Positions 8,379-17,984 of a stretch of DNA of 64,000 bases are shown one piece after another. Origin of the DNA: Rhodobacter sp. Har01 (GTDB lineage: Bacteria; Pseudomonadota; Alphaproteobacteria; Rhodobacterales; Rhodobacteraceae); contig NZ_JAJCTD010000002.1 of NCBI RefSeq assembly GCF_020564565.1, positions 186,001-250,000 on the forward strand, in the 5' to 3' direction. The translations under genes and the position numbers were made by a program. The number at the start of each line of letters is the position of its first letter. The first letter of the stretch is position 1. The notes below the pieces were generated by a model. It did not search any database. It saw only the letters and a list, made by a program, of their open reading frames with translations, and was not told the DNA's origin.

Positions 8379-9410
8379 GGACGACTGTGCCCAGAGGTTG
8401 ATCTCGGGTTCTTCCGCGATGGCATCGATGGCCGCCAGTTCTGCGGCGCTGAAGTCCAGGTTGCGGATGGCGCCGGCGCAGTCGGTCACCTGCTCCGGCC
8501 GGCTGGCGCCGATCAGCGCGCTGGTGATGCCGGGGCCGGTCTTGCCGGGCCGCAGCACCCAGGCCAGCGCCATCTGTGCCAGCGTCTGCCCGCGCGCCGC
8601 GGCGACGTCGGCCAGCGCCCGCACCGAGGCCAGCGCCCGCGGCGTGATGGTCCCCGGGTCCAGGCTTTTGCCCTGTGCCGCCCGACTTCCGGCTGGAATG
8701 CCGCCCAGATACTTCGAGGTCAGAATCCCCTGCGCCAACGGGGTAAAGGCGATGGACCCGATTCCCAGATCGTCCAGCGTCTCTTTCAGCCCGTCGTCTT
8801 CGACCCAGCGGTTCAGGATCGAATAGCTGGGCTGGTGAATCACGCAAGGCGTGCCCAGCTCTTTCAGGATCGCCGCCGCCTCGCGCGTCCGCGCGCTGTT
8901 GTAGCTGGAGATGCCGACATACAGCGCCCGGCCGCTGCGCACGATGTGATCCAGCGCGCCCATGGTTTCCTCAAGCGGCGTGTCGGGGTCGACCCGATGG
9001 GAATAGAAGATGTCCACATAATCCAGCCCCATCCGTTTCAGGCTCTGGTCGCAGCTGGCGATCAGGTACTTGCGGCTGCCCCATTCGCCATGGGGGCCGT
9101 CCCACATCAGGTATCCGGCCTTGCTGCTGATGATCAACTGATCGCGAAAGCCGGCGAAATCGGTGCGCAGGATGTCCCCGAAGGCCTCTTCGGCGCTGCC
9201 CGGCGGCGGGCCATAGTTGTTGGCCAGGTCGAAATGCGTGATGCCGTGGTCGAAGGCCGTGCGGCAGATCGCCTGCTTCACCCCATGCGGCGTGTCGTGG
9301 CCGAAGTTGTGCCACAGCCCCAGGCTGATCGCCGGCAGCATCAGTCCCGACCGCCCGCAGCGGCGATAGGTCATCCGGTCATATCGGTCGGCGGCGGGGG
9401 TATAGGGCAT
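8370..9410 (-). CDS. Aldo/keto reductase, YghZ (L-glyceraldehyde 3-phosphate reductase) type
   Basis: From the Met at 9410 the protein has 346 residues, the length of the YghZ/GpR branch. Y-R-R-C-G-R-S-G-L at the N-terminus, H-F-D-L-A-N-N-Y-G-P-P-P-G-S-A-E with the catalytic Asp and Tyr, S-S-K-A-G-Y with the catalytic Lys, and Y-S-H-R-V-D-P-D-T-P are all close to YghZ. It reduces small aldehydes such as methylglyoxal or glyceraldehyde phosphate with NADPH. The frame is open upstream to 9503, but that extension would overlap the divergent yihY gene. Cytosolic. Confidence 0.88.
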   Translation of the reverse strand: MPYTPAADRYDRMTYRRCGRSGLMLPAISLGLWHNFGHDTPHGVKQAICRTAFDHGITHFDLANNYGPPPGSAEEAFGDILRTDFAGFRDQLIISSKAGYLMWDGPHGEWGSRKYLIASCDQSLKRMGLDYVDIFYSHRVDPDTPLEETMGALDHIVRSGRALYVGISSYNSARTREAAAILKELGTPCVIHQPSYSILNRWVEDDGLKETLDDLGIGSIAFTPLAQGILTSKYLGGIPAGSRAAQGKSLDPGTITPRALASVRALADVAAARGQTLAQMALAWVLRPGKTGPGITSALIGASRPEQVTDCAGAIRNLDFSAAELAAIDAIAEEPEINLWAQSSSA

Positions 9411-9501
9411 CGGCGCGTCCTCCTCGTTCGGGCGGAATGTCCCATGCGCCGCCCCCGCCTTCAAGTTGCGCCGCGCTGCAATTCGCCCCAGACTGCCCCG
9501 C

Positions 9502-10362
9502 ATGAGGTTTCTCCGGCATTTCCAGCGCTTCCTGATCGCGGTCCTGACACGGGTGGGTGACGGCCACTTCGGCCTGATCGCCGCCGGCGTGGCCTTCTAC
9601 GCCCTGTTCGCCGTCTTTCCCGGCCTTGCCGCCGTGGTGGCGATCTGGAGCATAATGGCCGACCCCTCGGTGATCGCCGGCTACCTCTCGGTGGCCGAGC
9701 GCTTCCTGCCTGCCGAGGCCGCGGCGCTGGTCCACGACCAGGTTGCCGCATTGCTGGCCGCCCCCCGCGCCGCGCTGGGCTGGACGACCTTCGTCTCGCT
9801 GGCCATCGCGCTTTATTCCGCGCGCGCCGGCGTGTCGGCGCTGGTGCAGGGGCTGGATGTGGTCCACCGCGCGCAGCCCCGCGGCTGGATCGCCGGCTAT
9901 GCGGTCGATTTCATCCTGACCGCCGCCCTGATCGGCGCATTGTTCGTGGCGCTGGCGACGGTCGTCATCGTGCCCATCGTGCTGAACTACCTGACGCTTG
10001 GGCCGTTCGAGGCCTGGCTGACCCACATCCTGCCCTGGGCGGCGATGTTCGTCTTCGTGCTGACCTGCCTCGCGATCCTGTACCGCTTCGGCCCCAACGT
10101 GCCGGGCGGGTTCCGCTCGCCCTTCATCAGCGTCGGCGTCACCTTTGCGGCGCTGGCCTGGGCCGGCGTTTCCATCGGCTTCTCGCTCTACCTGGCCAAC
10201 TTCAACAGCTACAACCGCATCTACGGCTCGATCGGAGCCGTGGTGATCCTGATGATGTGGCTATACCTGTCGGTCTGGGCCGTGCTGGTCGGCGGCGCGA
10301 TCAATGCCGAGTTGCACAACCGCGCCCGCCTTTTCCGCCAGATGGGCCGTCGCTGGCGCTAG
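9502..10362 (+). CDS. YihY/virulence factor BrkB family membrane protein
   Basis: From the Met at 9502 the protein has 286 residues. It shows G-V-A-F-Y-A-L-F-A-V-F-P near the first membrane span, then about five more hydrophobic spans. Y-G-S-I-G-A-V-V-I-L-M-M-W-L-Y near residue 245 is the most conserved YihY/UPF0761 segment, followed by the G-G-A-I-N-A-E motif. It is an inner-membrane protein whose substrate is still debated; it is not an RNase BN. An earlier in-frame start at 9466 is less likely because it runs further into the aldo/keto reductase leader. Confidence 0.88.
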   Translation: MRFLRHFQRFLIAVLTRVGDGHFGLIAAGVAFYALFAVFPGLAAVVAIWSIMADPSVIAGYLSVAERFLPAEAAALVHDQVAALLAAPRAALGWTTFVSLAIALYSARAGVSALVQGLDVVHRAQPRGWIAGYAVDFILTAALIGALFVALATVVIVPIVLNYLTLGPFEAWLTHILPWAAMFVFVLTCLAILYRFGPNVPGGFRSPFISVGVTFAALAWAGVSIGFSLYLANFNSYNRIYGSIGAVVILMMWLYLSVWAVLVGGAINAELHNRARLFRQMGRRWR

Positions 10363-10368
10363 AGCGGA

Positions 10369-11670
10369 CTAGAGATACCGGTTCCACAGGTTCTCAAGCC
10401 GCTCCTGCCGACCTGACCGCGGTTGCGGCTCAAGCCCTTCCGCCGTCACCCGCGAAGCGGCGTCCTGCAGCGATCCCTTCAGCATCGCCTGCGCCGCCGG
10501 CGTCAGCCAGCCGGCGTAGCGAACCTTCCGGGCCGTCTCCATCTCACCCGATTCCAGCAGCGCCGCCGCGCATTTCAGCGCCCGCGCGCAGGTGTCCATG
10601 CCGCCGACATGGGCCAGGATCAGGTCTTCCGGATCCAGGCTCTGGCGGCGGATCTTGGCGTCGAAATTGGTGCCGCCGGTGGTATAGCCGCCCGCCCGCA
10701 GGATCTCGTAGAAGGCCACCGCCTTTTCCGCATGGTTGTTCGGAAACTGGTCGGTGTCCCAGCCCGACTGATAGTCGTTCCGGTTCATGTCGATCGACCC
10801 GAAAATCCCCAGGGCCGAGGCGAGTGCGATCTCGTGCTCGAAGCTGTGCCCCGCCAGGATCGCGTGGCCCTGCTCGATGTTGGTCTTCACCTCACCCTCA
10901 AGCCCGAAGTCCTTGAGGAACCCGTAAACCGTGGCCACGTCGTAATCGTACTGGTGCTTCGATGGCTCTTGCGGTTTCGGCTCGATCAGGATGCTGCCCT
11001 TGAAGCCGATCTTGTGCTTGTACTCGACCACCTGCTGCAGGAACCGCCCGGCGTGCTGGCGTTCGGCCCGCAGGTCGGTGTTCAGCAGCGTCTCATAGCC
11101 CTCGCGCCCGCCCCACAGCACATAGTTCTGACCGCCCAGGCGGTGGGTGACATCCATGTTCGCCTTCACCGTGGCGGCGGCATAGGCATAGACATCCGGG
11201 TCGGGGTTGGTTGCCGCGCCCGACATGAACCGCCGGTGGCTGAACAGGTTCGCCGTGCCCCACAGCAGCTTGGCCTTGTGCCGGGCCTGCTTGGCCTCAA
11301 GGTAATCGGCCATTGCGTTCAGGTTCTTGAGCGACTCGGCGAAGGTCGCCCCTTCGGGGCGCACATCGGCATCGTGAAAGCAGTAGAACGGCACGCCGAG
11401 AAGATCGAACATCTCGAAGGCCACGTCGGCCTTGAGCCGCGCCAGATTCATCGTGTCGCCGAACCAGGGCCGCTGGAAGGTCTGCCCGCCGAAGGGGTCG
11501 CCGCCCGGCCAGGCGAAGCTGTGCCACCAGGCCACCGCGAACCGCAGATGGTCCTCCAGCCGCTTGCCCAGCACCACCTCGTCGGGGTTGTAGTGACGGA
11601 AGGCGAATTCGTTGGTGCTTTCGGGGCCTTCGTAGCGGATGGCCGGGATGCCATTGAAGAAATCGGTCAT
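10369..11670 (-). CDS. xylA: Xylose isomerase
   Basis: This 433-residue enzyme interconverts D-xylose and D-xylulose. The catalytic His is in the Y-C-F-H-D-A-D segment (around residue 100), metal ligands are in [16 protein letters not shown], and F-D-A-K-I-R-R comes late in the chain. This is the class II pattern. The start at 11670 overlaps the xylB stop in an ATGA arrangement, so the two are translationally coupled. The frame continues upstream of this Met, but only the 11670 start matches the family length. It is the last gene of the xylFHGBA transcription unit. Cytosolic. Confidence 0.97.
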   Translation of the reverse strand: MTDFFNGIPAIRYEGPESTNEFAFRHYNPDEVVLGKRLEDHLRFAVAWWHSFAWPGGDPFGGQTFQRPWFGDTMNLARLKADVAFEMFDLLGVPFYCFHDADVRPEGATFAESLKNLNAMADYLEAKQARHKAKLLWGTANLFSHRRFMSGAATNPDPDVYAYAAATVKANMDVTHRLGGQNYVLWGGREGYETLLNTDLRAERQHAGRFLQQVVEYKHKIGFKGSILIEPKPQEPSKHQYDYDVATVYGFLKDFGLEGEVKTNIEQGHAILAGHSFEHEIALASALGIFGSIDMNRNDYQSGWDTDQFPNNHAEKAVAFYEILRAGGYTTGGTNFDAKIRRQSLDPEDLILAHVGGMDTCARALKCAAALLESGEMETARKVRYAGWLTPAAQAMLKGSLQDAASRVTAEGLEPQPRSGRQERLENLWNRYL

Positions 11671-13103
11671 GTCAGATCCTTGAGTGCGGTTTGCGCGGCG
11701 CGAAAACGGGCGTGGCCCGCATCGAAGGCCGCCATAAGGGAAGCATCGGGTTCCACCACCCGCGCGATCTTGGGCAGGGTGGCGATTTCCGCCCCCGCCC
11801 CGGTGGCCGCCATCAGCGCCAGCCGTGCCGCGCCAAAGGCGCCGCCGAAATCGCCGGCCACCGGCAGGCTGACCGGCACCCCCAGTGCGGTGGCAATCAG
11901 CTTCAGCCAGTAGTCCGACCGCGACCCGCCGCCCACCGCCAGCAGCGATCCGATCGTTGTCCCCGTCGCCGCCAGCGCATCGCGGCAATCGCGGATGGCG
12001 AAGGTCACGCCCTCCAGCACCGCCCGCGTCGCCGCCGCGCGGTCGGTCGCGTGCTCCAGCCCGGCAAAGGCACCGCGCACCGAGGCGGAATTCAGCGGCG
12101 TCCGCTCTCCCCCCAGATAGGGCAGGAACACCGTATGCCCCGGCGCCTTTAGCGCCCCCAGTTCCCCGGTCAGGGCCGAAGCCTCGGCCCCCACCAACCG
12201 CGCATACCAGTTCAGCGCATCCGTGGCGGCCAGGATCACCCCCATCTGGTGCCAGGTGCCCGGCAGGGCATGGCAGAAGGTGTGCACCGCCGTCGCCGGA
12301 TCGGGCTGATAGCCGTCGTTCGCCGCAAACAGCACGCCGCTGGTGCCCAGCGAGACAAAGGCCTCGCCCGCGCGCACCACGCCCACGCCCACGCCCGAGG
12401 CCGCATTGTCGCCGCCACCGCCGGCCACCACCACGCCCTTGGGCAAGCCCCAGCGCGCCGCCAGGGCCGGGCGCAGGGCGCCGGAAACCTGCGACCCCTC
12501 GACCAGCCGCGGCATGTTCGCCCGGCTCAGCCCTGTCGCCGCCAGCAGATCATCCGACCAGTCCCGCGCGCCGGTATCCAGCCAGCTTGTCCCCGCCGCG
12601 TCCGACATCTCGGCGACATGCTCTCCGGTCAGCCACAGCCGCAGGTAATCCTTCGGCAGCAGCACCCGCGCCAGCCGTGCCCGCAGCGCCGGTTCGTGCC
12701 GGGCCACCCACATCACCTTGGGCGCGGTAAAGCCCGGGAACACGATGTTCCCCGACACCCGCCGGAACATCGGGTCAGCGTCCAGTTCGGCGGCTTCCTG
12801 ATGGGACCGGGTGTCGTTCCACAGGATGCAGGGCCGCAGCACCTCATCCGCCTTGTCCAGCAGCGTGGCGCCGTGCATCTGCCCCGAAAGCCCGATGCCC
12901 CGCACCGCGCCCAGCCCGTGCGCCGCCAGCCCGTCCAGCACCGCTTCGGCCGCGGCGATCCAGTCGGCCGGCGACTGCTCGCTCCAGCCTTCGGCCGGGC
13001 GCTGCACGGTCAGCGGCGCGGTCGCTTCGGCCAGCACCTGCTGGCCTTCGGTCATCAGGACGCCCTTCAGCCCCGAGGTGCCCAGATCAAGCCCGATGAA
13101 CAT
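11667..13103 (-). CDS. xylB: Xylulokinase
   Basis: This 478-residue FGGY kinase phosphorylates D-xylulose with ATP to feed the pentose phosphate pathway. The N-terminal phosphate loop is D-L-G-T-S-G-L-K-G, the substrate segment S-G-Q-M-H-G-A follows at about 76, and the C-terminal [11 protein letters not shown] nucleotide motif is at about 395-405. [10 protein letters not shown] is also a family hallmark. The gene overlaps xylA by 4 bp and abuts xylG, so co-expression is clear. Cytosolic. Confidence 0.97.
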   Translation of the reverse strand: MFIGLDLGTSGLKGVLMTEGQQVLAEATAPLTVQRPAEGWSEQSPADWIAAAEAVLDGLAAHGLGAVRGIGLSGQMHGATLLDKADEVLRPCILWNDTRSHQEAAELDADPMFRRVSGNIVFPGFTAPKVMWVARHEPALRARLARVLLPKDYLRLWLTGEHVAEMSDAAGTSWLDTGARDWSDDLLAATGLSRANMPRLVEGSQVSGALRPALAARWGLPKGVVVAGGGGDNAASGVGVGVVRAGEAFVSLGTSGVLFAANDGYQPDPATAVHTFCHALPGTWHQMGVILAATDALNWYARLVGAEASALTGELGALKAPGHTVFLPYLGGERTPLNSASVRGAFAGLEHATDRAAATRAVLEGVTFAIRDCRDALAATGTTIGSLLAVGGGSRSDYWLKLIATALGVPVSLPVAGDFGGAFGAARLALMAATGAGAEIATLPKIARVVEPDASLMAAFDAGHARFRAAQTALKDLT

Positions 13104-13864
13104 CAGTAGGCCTGCGGGGGTTTCTTGCCCATGATGATCATCCCCAGGATGTCATCGTCGGTCACGTCCTTGACGTCCACGCAGCCCACCCGCTGGCCGT
13201 TCTTCATCACCACGGCGCGGTCGCACAGCTTCATCACGTTGTGGATGTCGTGCTCGATCAGGAAGATCCCCAGGCCCTGCTTCTTCAGCTCCTGGATCAG
13301 CTCCGCCACCATCTGCGTCTCATGCGGGCCCAGGGCGGCGGTCGGCTCGTCCATCACCAGGATCTTGGCGTTGAAATACACCGCCCGCGCAATGGCGACC
13401 GACTGCCTTTGCCCGCCCGACAAGGCATTCACCGGCACGTTGAACTTGCGGAAGTTGGGGTTCAGCCGCCCCATGATCTTGCGCGTCTCGGCCTCCATCG
13501 TGGCATCGTCCAGGAACCCGCCGGCCCCCACCAGTTCGCGGCCCAGAAACAGGTTCGACGCCGCGTCCAGGTTGTCGGCCAGCGCAAGCGTCTGGTAGAT
13601 CGTCTCGATGTTCAGCGCGCGGGCATCGCGCGGGTTGTTGATCGTGACCTTCTCGCCGTTGATCAGGATATCCCCGCTGTCGGCGTGATAGGCGCCCGAC
13701 AGGCACTTGATCAGCGTCGATTTCCCGGCGCCGTTGTGGCCCAGAAGGCCCACCACCTCGCCGGGGTACAGGTCGACCGAGACGTGGTCCACCGCCTTGA
13801 TGCCGCCAAAGGCGATCGAGATGTCGCGCATCTCGACCAGGGGGGTTCCGCGGGTGTCTTTCAT
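13103..13864 (-). CDS. xylG: Sugar (xylose) ABC transporter ATPase, single domain
   Basis: The protein has 253 residues and one ABC domain: Walker A in G-H-N-G-A-G-K-S, signature L-S-G-G-Q-R-Q-S, Walker [12 protein letters not shown] and the H-loop E-H-D. Classical XylG/RbsA ATPases carry two fused domains of about 500 residues, so this half-size, FrcA-like form must act as a homodimer. I chose Met 13864 because a GGAGGG ribosome site stands just before it. The Met at 13879 forms an ATGA overlap with the permease stop and would add five residues. It energises import through the permease encoded upstream. Confidence 0.9.
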   Translation of the reverse strand: MKDTRGTPLVEMRDISIAFGGIKAVDHVSVDLYPGEVVGLLGHNGAGKSTLIKCLSGAYHADSGDILINGEKVTINNPRDARALNIETIYQTLALADNLDAASNLFLGRELVGAGGFLDDATMEAETRKIMGRLNPNFRKFNVPVNALSGGQRQSVAIARAVYFNAKILVMDEPTAALGPHETQMVAELIQELKKQGLGIFLIEHDIHNVMKLCDRAVVMKNGQRVGCVDVKDVTDDDILGMIIMGKKPPQAY

Positions 13865-13875
13865 GGCGCCCTCCG

Positions 13876-15306
13876 TCATTTGGAACGCTTGCGGTAGACG
13901 ATGTCGACATAGACGGCCAGCACCAGCACCATGCCGACGACGATGTTCTGCACCGCCGCGTCAAAGCCGATCAGCACCATGCCGGTCTTCAGGCTTTGCA
14001 TCACCAGCGCGCCCAGGATGGCGCCATAGATGGTGCCGATGCCGCCGGCGAGGGACGTCCCGCCGATCACCGCCGCTGCGATGACGTAAAGCTCGTCCAG
14101 TTCCCCAAGGCTGTTCGTGGCACTGTTCAGGCGGGCGCTGGCGACGATTGCCGACAGACCGGCCAGAAACCCCATCAGGGCAAAGATCTTGACCACCATC
14201 CGCCGGGTGTTGATGCCCGACAGTTCCGCCGCGTCGGGGTTGCCGCCGATGGCATAGACATAGCGGCCAAACCGGGTGCGGGTCATCAGGATGGTCATCA
14301 CCAGGCCCACGCCCACCAGGATCAGCACCGGAATGGCAAAGCCGTGGCTGACGAACATGCCCTCTTCCGGCACGGTGATGCCGTTCGCGGTGGCGTATTG
14401 CTGCACAATGCCCTTGGGCCAGGGATAGGCGTTGACGATCAGCGTCGCCCCCAGCACCAGCCCGCAGCCCAAGGCGGCCAGCGAGACCTCGGCCCACATC
14501 GGGCGCATCGGGAAATCATGGCTTTGCCGCGCACGGCGGCCGCTGACCAGAAGCCACAGGATGCCCGCGCAGGCCAGCCCGCAGACGATCCAGCTGCCCG
14601 TCGCGCCGACCGATCCGTAAGGCCCGCCGCCCAGCAGCGCAAAGGTGCTGTCAACCGGGCTGATCGTCTCGCCCCGCGCCAGGAGGAACGCCGAGCCGCG
14701 CCAGACCAGAAGGCCGCCCAGCGTGACGATGAAAGCCGGAATGCCGCGATAGGCCACCAGCCAGCCGTGAAAGGCCCCGACCGCGGTGCCGACGGCCAGG
14801 CCGGCAATGCCGGTGATGACCCAGATCAGCGGGTGGCCAAAGCCGATGCCGGGCACCGAAACCTGCGGCCCGAACGGCAGGTTCAGGGCAAACCCGTCGG
14901 GCAGGATCCAGACCTGCACGATGCCCATCACCATGGCCGCAAAGCCCAGGACCGAGCCGACCGACAAGTCGATGTGCCGGGTGATGATCACCAGCACCAT
15001 GCCGCAGGCCATGATCCCCACCGATGCCGTCTGCACCGACAGGTTCCACAGGTTGCGCGGGGTCAGAAAGGCGCCGGCATCCCACAGCGTCGCGGGCGAC
15101 AGCAGGGCAAACGCGCCGTCCTGGCCGGTGCGCAAGGCTTCGACAAAGCCGCGCAGGCCCGGGTAGAAATGGAAGCCGACCCAGATCGCCACCAGCGCGC
15201 CGACCATGCCCAGAAGGCGGGTGTCGATCTCGGTGGCCCTGAGGAACCGCGCAAAGGGGCCGACCGAAGGCTCCTGCACGGGGGGATTGGTGGATGTCTG
15301 GGTCAT
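13876..15306 (-). CDS. xylH: Sugar (xylose) ABC transporter permease
   Basis: From the Met at 15306 the protein has 476 residues. It is a BPD_transp_2 (RbsC/XylH class) inner-membrane permease with about 10-12 hydrophobic spans. [13 protein letters not shown] in the first third and the late [15 protein letters not shown] segment are hallmarks. The long insert between spans 3 and 7 and the overall length fit XylH better than RbsC (about 320 residues). It lies between the binding-protein gene and the ATPase gene. Translation starts about 155 bp after xylF, with an attenuating hairpin in the gap. Confidence 0.93.
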   Translation of the reverse strand: MTQTSTNPPVQEPSVGPFARFLRATEIDTRLLGMVGALVAIWVGFHFYPGLRGFVEALRTGQDGAFALLSPATLWDAGAFLTPRNLWNLSVQTASVGIMACGMVLVIITRHIDLSVGSVLGFAAMVMGIVQVWILPDGFALNLPFGPQVSVPGIGFGHPLIWVITGIAGLAVGTAVGAFHGWLVAYRGIPAFIVTLGGLLVWRGSAFLLARGETISPVDSTFALLGGGPYGSVGATGSWIVCGLACAGILWLLVSGRRARQSHDFPMRPMWAEVSLAALGCGLVLGATLIVNAYPWPKGIVQQYATANGITVPEEGMFVSHGFAIPVLILVGVGLVMTILMTRTRFGRYVYAIGGNPDAAELSGINTRRMVVKIFALMGFLAGLSAIVASARLNSATNSLGELDELYVIAAAVIGGTSLAGGIGTIYGAILGALVMQSLKTGMVLIGFDAAVQNIVVGMVLVLAVYVDIVYRKRSK

Positions 15307-15419
15307 GTCCTCGTCCAGCAGATGAGGGGCGTCATGGCGCCTGAATGAGCCGCGCAAGGACCAAGGGGCCCAGCCGCGCGGCACAGGTCATTTGCGGCCG
15401 CAAGGGCCGGCAGCCGATG

Positions 15420-15451
15420 AAAACCCGGCGCCGGGAAAACCCGGCACCGGG
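15420..15451 (-). terminator. Intercistronic hairpin between xylF and xylH
   Basis: Read on the minus strand, a 12-base arm (15440-15451) pairs with another (15424-15435) across a TTTT loop, with a single G-T wobble, and TTTT follows. It stands directly after the xylF stop. Such hairpins commonly lower downstream transporter expression and protect the binding-protein mRNA. That role here is inference. Confidence 0.7.
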
Positions 15452-15462
15452 GCACTCGTCAC

Positions 15463-16488
15463 TTACTGACAGGCGGCGACGCCTTCCATCGCGCCTTCGC
15501 AAGCCTGCTCCTTCGAGATATGGCCGGCGTCGATCACGACGTTCAGGTTGTCCTTGGTGATCGGCGTGGGGGCCAGGAAGATGGCGTTCATCTCAACACC
15601 CTTCTCGCCGCCCGACCACTTCACCGCGCCCGGCACCGCGTCCATCGCCGCACCGCCCGCCAGGGCCGAGGCGATATCCGCCGCCGCCGCGCCAAGCTGG
15701 CGGCTGTCCTTCCAAACAGAAACGGTCTGGCTGCCGCGCGCCACCCGGTTCAGCGCCGCAAGGTCGCCGTCCTGGCCGCCGACCGGAATGACCAGGCCCT
15801 GCGCCGACAGGGCTGCGATCACGCCGCCCGCCATGCCGTCGTTCTCGGCCAGAACCGCGTCAACGGCGTTGGCATTGGCGGTCAGGATCTGCTCCATGTT
15901 CGCCTGGGCGTTTTCCGGCTTCCAGCCTTCGCTGAAGGCCTCGCCGACGATCTTGATCTTGCCGGCTTCGACATCGGCGCCGATCACTTCCATCATGCCT
16001 TCCAGCAGGAAGGCGGCGTTCGGGTCGCCCGGGTCACCCTTGATGATGGCGTAATTGCCCTCGGGCTTGGCGGCCTTGACGGTTTCGGCGATGATCTTGC
16101 CGACGCCCTTGTTGTCGAAGGTCAGGTAGAAGGCGCGGTTGTCCTCGATCAGGCGGTCATAGCCGACGACCGGAATGCCCTCTGCCGCGGCCTTGTCCAC
16201 CGCCGGGCCGATGGCATCCTTGTCCATCGCCAGGATGATCAGCGCATCCACGCCCTGGGCGATCAGCGCTTCCACATCGGTCAGCTGCTTGGCGGCCGAG
16301 CCTTGCGCGTCGGCCGAGACATAGGTGTTGCCGGCCGCTTCCAGCGCGCCCTTGATGGCGGCTTCGTCGGTTTTCCAGCGCTCTTCCTGGAAGTTCGACC
16401 ACGACACGCCGACGGTCAGGCCTTCCGCCAGTGCCGCCGAGGAAAAGCCGGCCGCCGCGATGATCGCGGCGAGGAATGTCTTCTGCAT
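15463..16488 (-). CDS. xylF: D-xylose periplasmic substrate-binding protein
   Basis: The protein has 341 residues. The first 21 form a signal peptide ending A-A-L-A, so the mature protein is periplasmic. The G-V-S-W-S-N-F-Q-E-E-R-W start, the A-N-M-E-Q-I-L-T segment and V-L-A-E-N-D-G-M-A-G-G-V are characteristic of XylF-type type-1 binding proteins. It is the first gene of the minus-strand transport and catabolism unit and is divergent from the ROK regulator. An intercistronic hairpin follows, which would let it be made in excess over the membrane components. Confidence 0.95.
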   Translation of the reverse strand: MQKTFLAAIIAAAGFSSAALAEGLTVGVSWSNFQEERWKTDEAAIKGALEAAGNTYVSADAQGSAAKQLTDVEALIAQGVDALIILAMDKDAIGPAVDKAAAEGIPVVGYDRLIEDNRAFYLTFDNKGVGKIIAETVKAAKPEGNYAIIKGDPGDPNAAFLLEGMMEVIGADVEAGKIKIVGEAFSEGWKPENAQANMEQILTANANAVDAVLAENDGMAGGVIAALSAQGLVIPVGGQDGDLAALNRVARGSQTVSVWKDSRQLGAAAADIASALAGGAAMDAVPGAVKWSGGEKGVEMNAIFLAPTPITKDNLNVVIDAGHISKEQACEGAMEGVAACQ

Positions 16489-16561
16489 ATGTAACCTCCC
16501 GTTGGATACGGCCCGTGCAGGCCGGACCGGCAGATTCGCCGATACGCGGGGAAAGTGCCGC

Positions 16562-16590
16562 CAATAATTTCAGTTGTCAAAATAAAAATG
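16562..16590. promoter_or_regulatory. AT-rich control segment between xylF and the ROK regulator
   Basis: This is the only AT-rich patch in the 212-bp divergent gap. On the minus strand it contains a consensus -35-like TTGACA (16580-16575). The spacing-matched -10 is poor, so the exact promoter is unsettled. ROK-type XylR proteins generally bind AT-rich palindromes here; I see only partial symmetry. Confidence 0.35.
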
Positions 16591-16700
16591 GTCGGCAATC
16601 TTGGCGCTGCCCGATATCTGGCCCGCTTTTCGCTGCCATGCAGCAATTCGCAGGCATACAAACAAGATTTCGGGGGATTATTGCTTCGGAGACTGAATAA

Positions 16701-17984
16701 ATGGCGCCATCCAGGCTGAAGGAGGGGAATTCCACGCCGCGCCGCGGCGTCGGGCCGCTGATTCCGCCCCTGTCGGAAGGCCAGCGCCCGCTGCGCCAGC
16801 AGGTGTTCGAACGGGTCCGCGCCGCCGGGCTGATTCCCCGCGTGACTTTGGCGCGCGAACTTGCCGTCTCGCCCGCCTCCGTCACCACGATCACCCAGGA
16901 ACTCATCGAGGCCGGGCTGATCGAGGAATTGCCCGCCCCCCGCGATGCCGAATCCGCCGGCCGCGGCCGCCCCGCCGTGGCACTGGGCGTGCGCCAAAGC
17001 GCCCACCGCGTGGCGGGAATGAAGCTGTCCGACCGCGAACACACCGCCGTCATCGTCGATTTCGCCGGCAACCTGATCGCCGACGACGTCATCCCCCGCC
17101 GCCCCGGCCCGATGGCCCTGTCCGACCTGCTGGACGCTGTCGAGGCCCTGCTTGACCGCGTCTGCGCCAAGGCCAGCCTTTCCCGCGCCGACCTGTCCGC
17201 CGTCGGCATCGGCGTCCCCGGCTTCGTCGACACGGCCGAAGGCATGGTCCTGTGGTCCTCGGTCCTGTCCGAGCGCCCGGTGCCGTTGGCCGCCGCCGCC
17301 TCGGCCCGGCTGTCGCTGCCCGTCACCATCGACAACGACGCCAACCTTGTCGCGCTGGCCGAACAATGGTTCGGCGCCGGCCGCGCGCTGTCCGACTTTG
17401 CCGTCGTCACCATCGAACATGGCGTCGGCATGGGCTTCGTGATGAACCACCGCGTCTATCGCGGTGCCCAGCGGGTGGGGCTGGAACTGGGCCATACCAA
17501 GGTGCAACTCGATGGCGCGCTGTGCCGCTGCGGCCAGCGCGGCTGCCTTGAGGCCTATATCGCCGACTACGCCCTGGCGCGCGAGGCCTCGACCGCGCTG
17601 AACTGGGGCCACAAGGAAGGCCAGCCGATCAACGTCCTGCTGGAAAGCCTCTATGACCACGCCAAGGCCGGCAATGCCACTGCCCGCAGCATCTTCCGCC
17701 GCGCCGGCCGCTACCTGGCGGTGGGCCTGTCGAACGTGATCAACCTCTTCGACCCCGCGCTGATCATCCTGTCCGGGGAACGGATGCGCTACGACTACCT
17801 CTACGCCGCCGAGACCCTGGCCGAGATGGACAGCCTGGCCATCGACACCGGCCGCCCCCGCCCGCCGATCGAGATTCACGCCTGGGGCGACCTGCTCTGG
17901 GCCCACGGCGCCGCGGCGCTGGCCCTGTCCGCGGTGACCGAAGGCCTTCTCGCCCCCGCCGCCCGCGACATCGCCGCTCAGTAG
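16701..17984 (+). CDS. xylR: ROK-family transcriptional regulator (XylR type)
   Basis: The protein has 427 residues. An N-terminal winged helix (about residues 25-85, with L-A-R-E-L-A-V-S-P-A-S-V-T-T as the recognition region) precedes a ROK sugar-kinase-like fold. The ROK zinc motif C-R-C-G-Q-R-G-C-L-E is at about 275-284, and the D-N-D-A-N segment of the kinase fold is retained at about 212. It is divergent from xylF, the standard place for a ROK repressor relieved by xylose. The symbol is assigned by position and family only. Its stop overlaps the end of the next convergent gene by 7 bp. Confidence 0.85.
   Translation: MAPSRLKEGNSTPRRGVGPLIPPLSEGQRPLRQQVFERVRAAGLIPRVTLARELAVSPASVTTITQELIEAGLIEELPAPRDAESAGRGRPAVALGVRQSAHRVAGMKLSDREHTAVIVDFAGNLIADDVIPRRPGPMALSDLLDAVEALLDRVCAKASLSRADLSAVGIGVPGFVDTAEGMVLWSSVLSERPVPLAAAASARLSLPVTIDNDANLVALAEQWFGAGRALSDFAVVTIEHGVGMGFVMNHRVYRGAQRVGLELGHTKVQLDGALCRCGQRGCLEAYIADYALAREASTALNWGHKEGQPINVLLESLYDHAKAGNATARSIFRRAGRYLAVGLSNVINLFDPALIILSGERMRYDYLYAAETLAEMDSLAIDTGRPRPPIEIHAWGDLLWAHGAAALALSAVTEGLLAPAARDIAAQ

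Noticed and set aside
10369..11988. Longer xylose isomerase beginning at 11988
   Set aside because: The additional 106 codons lie inside xylB in another frame and have no similarity to the family. Met 11670 gives the normal length and the ATGA coupling.
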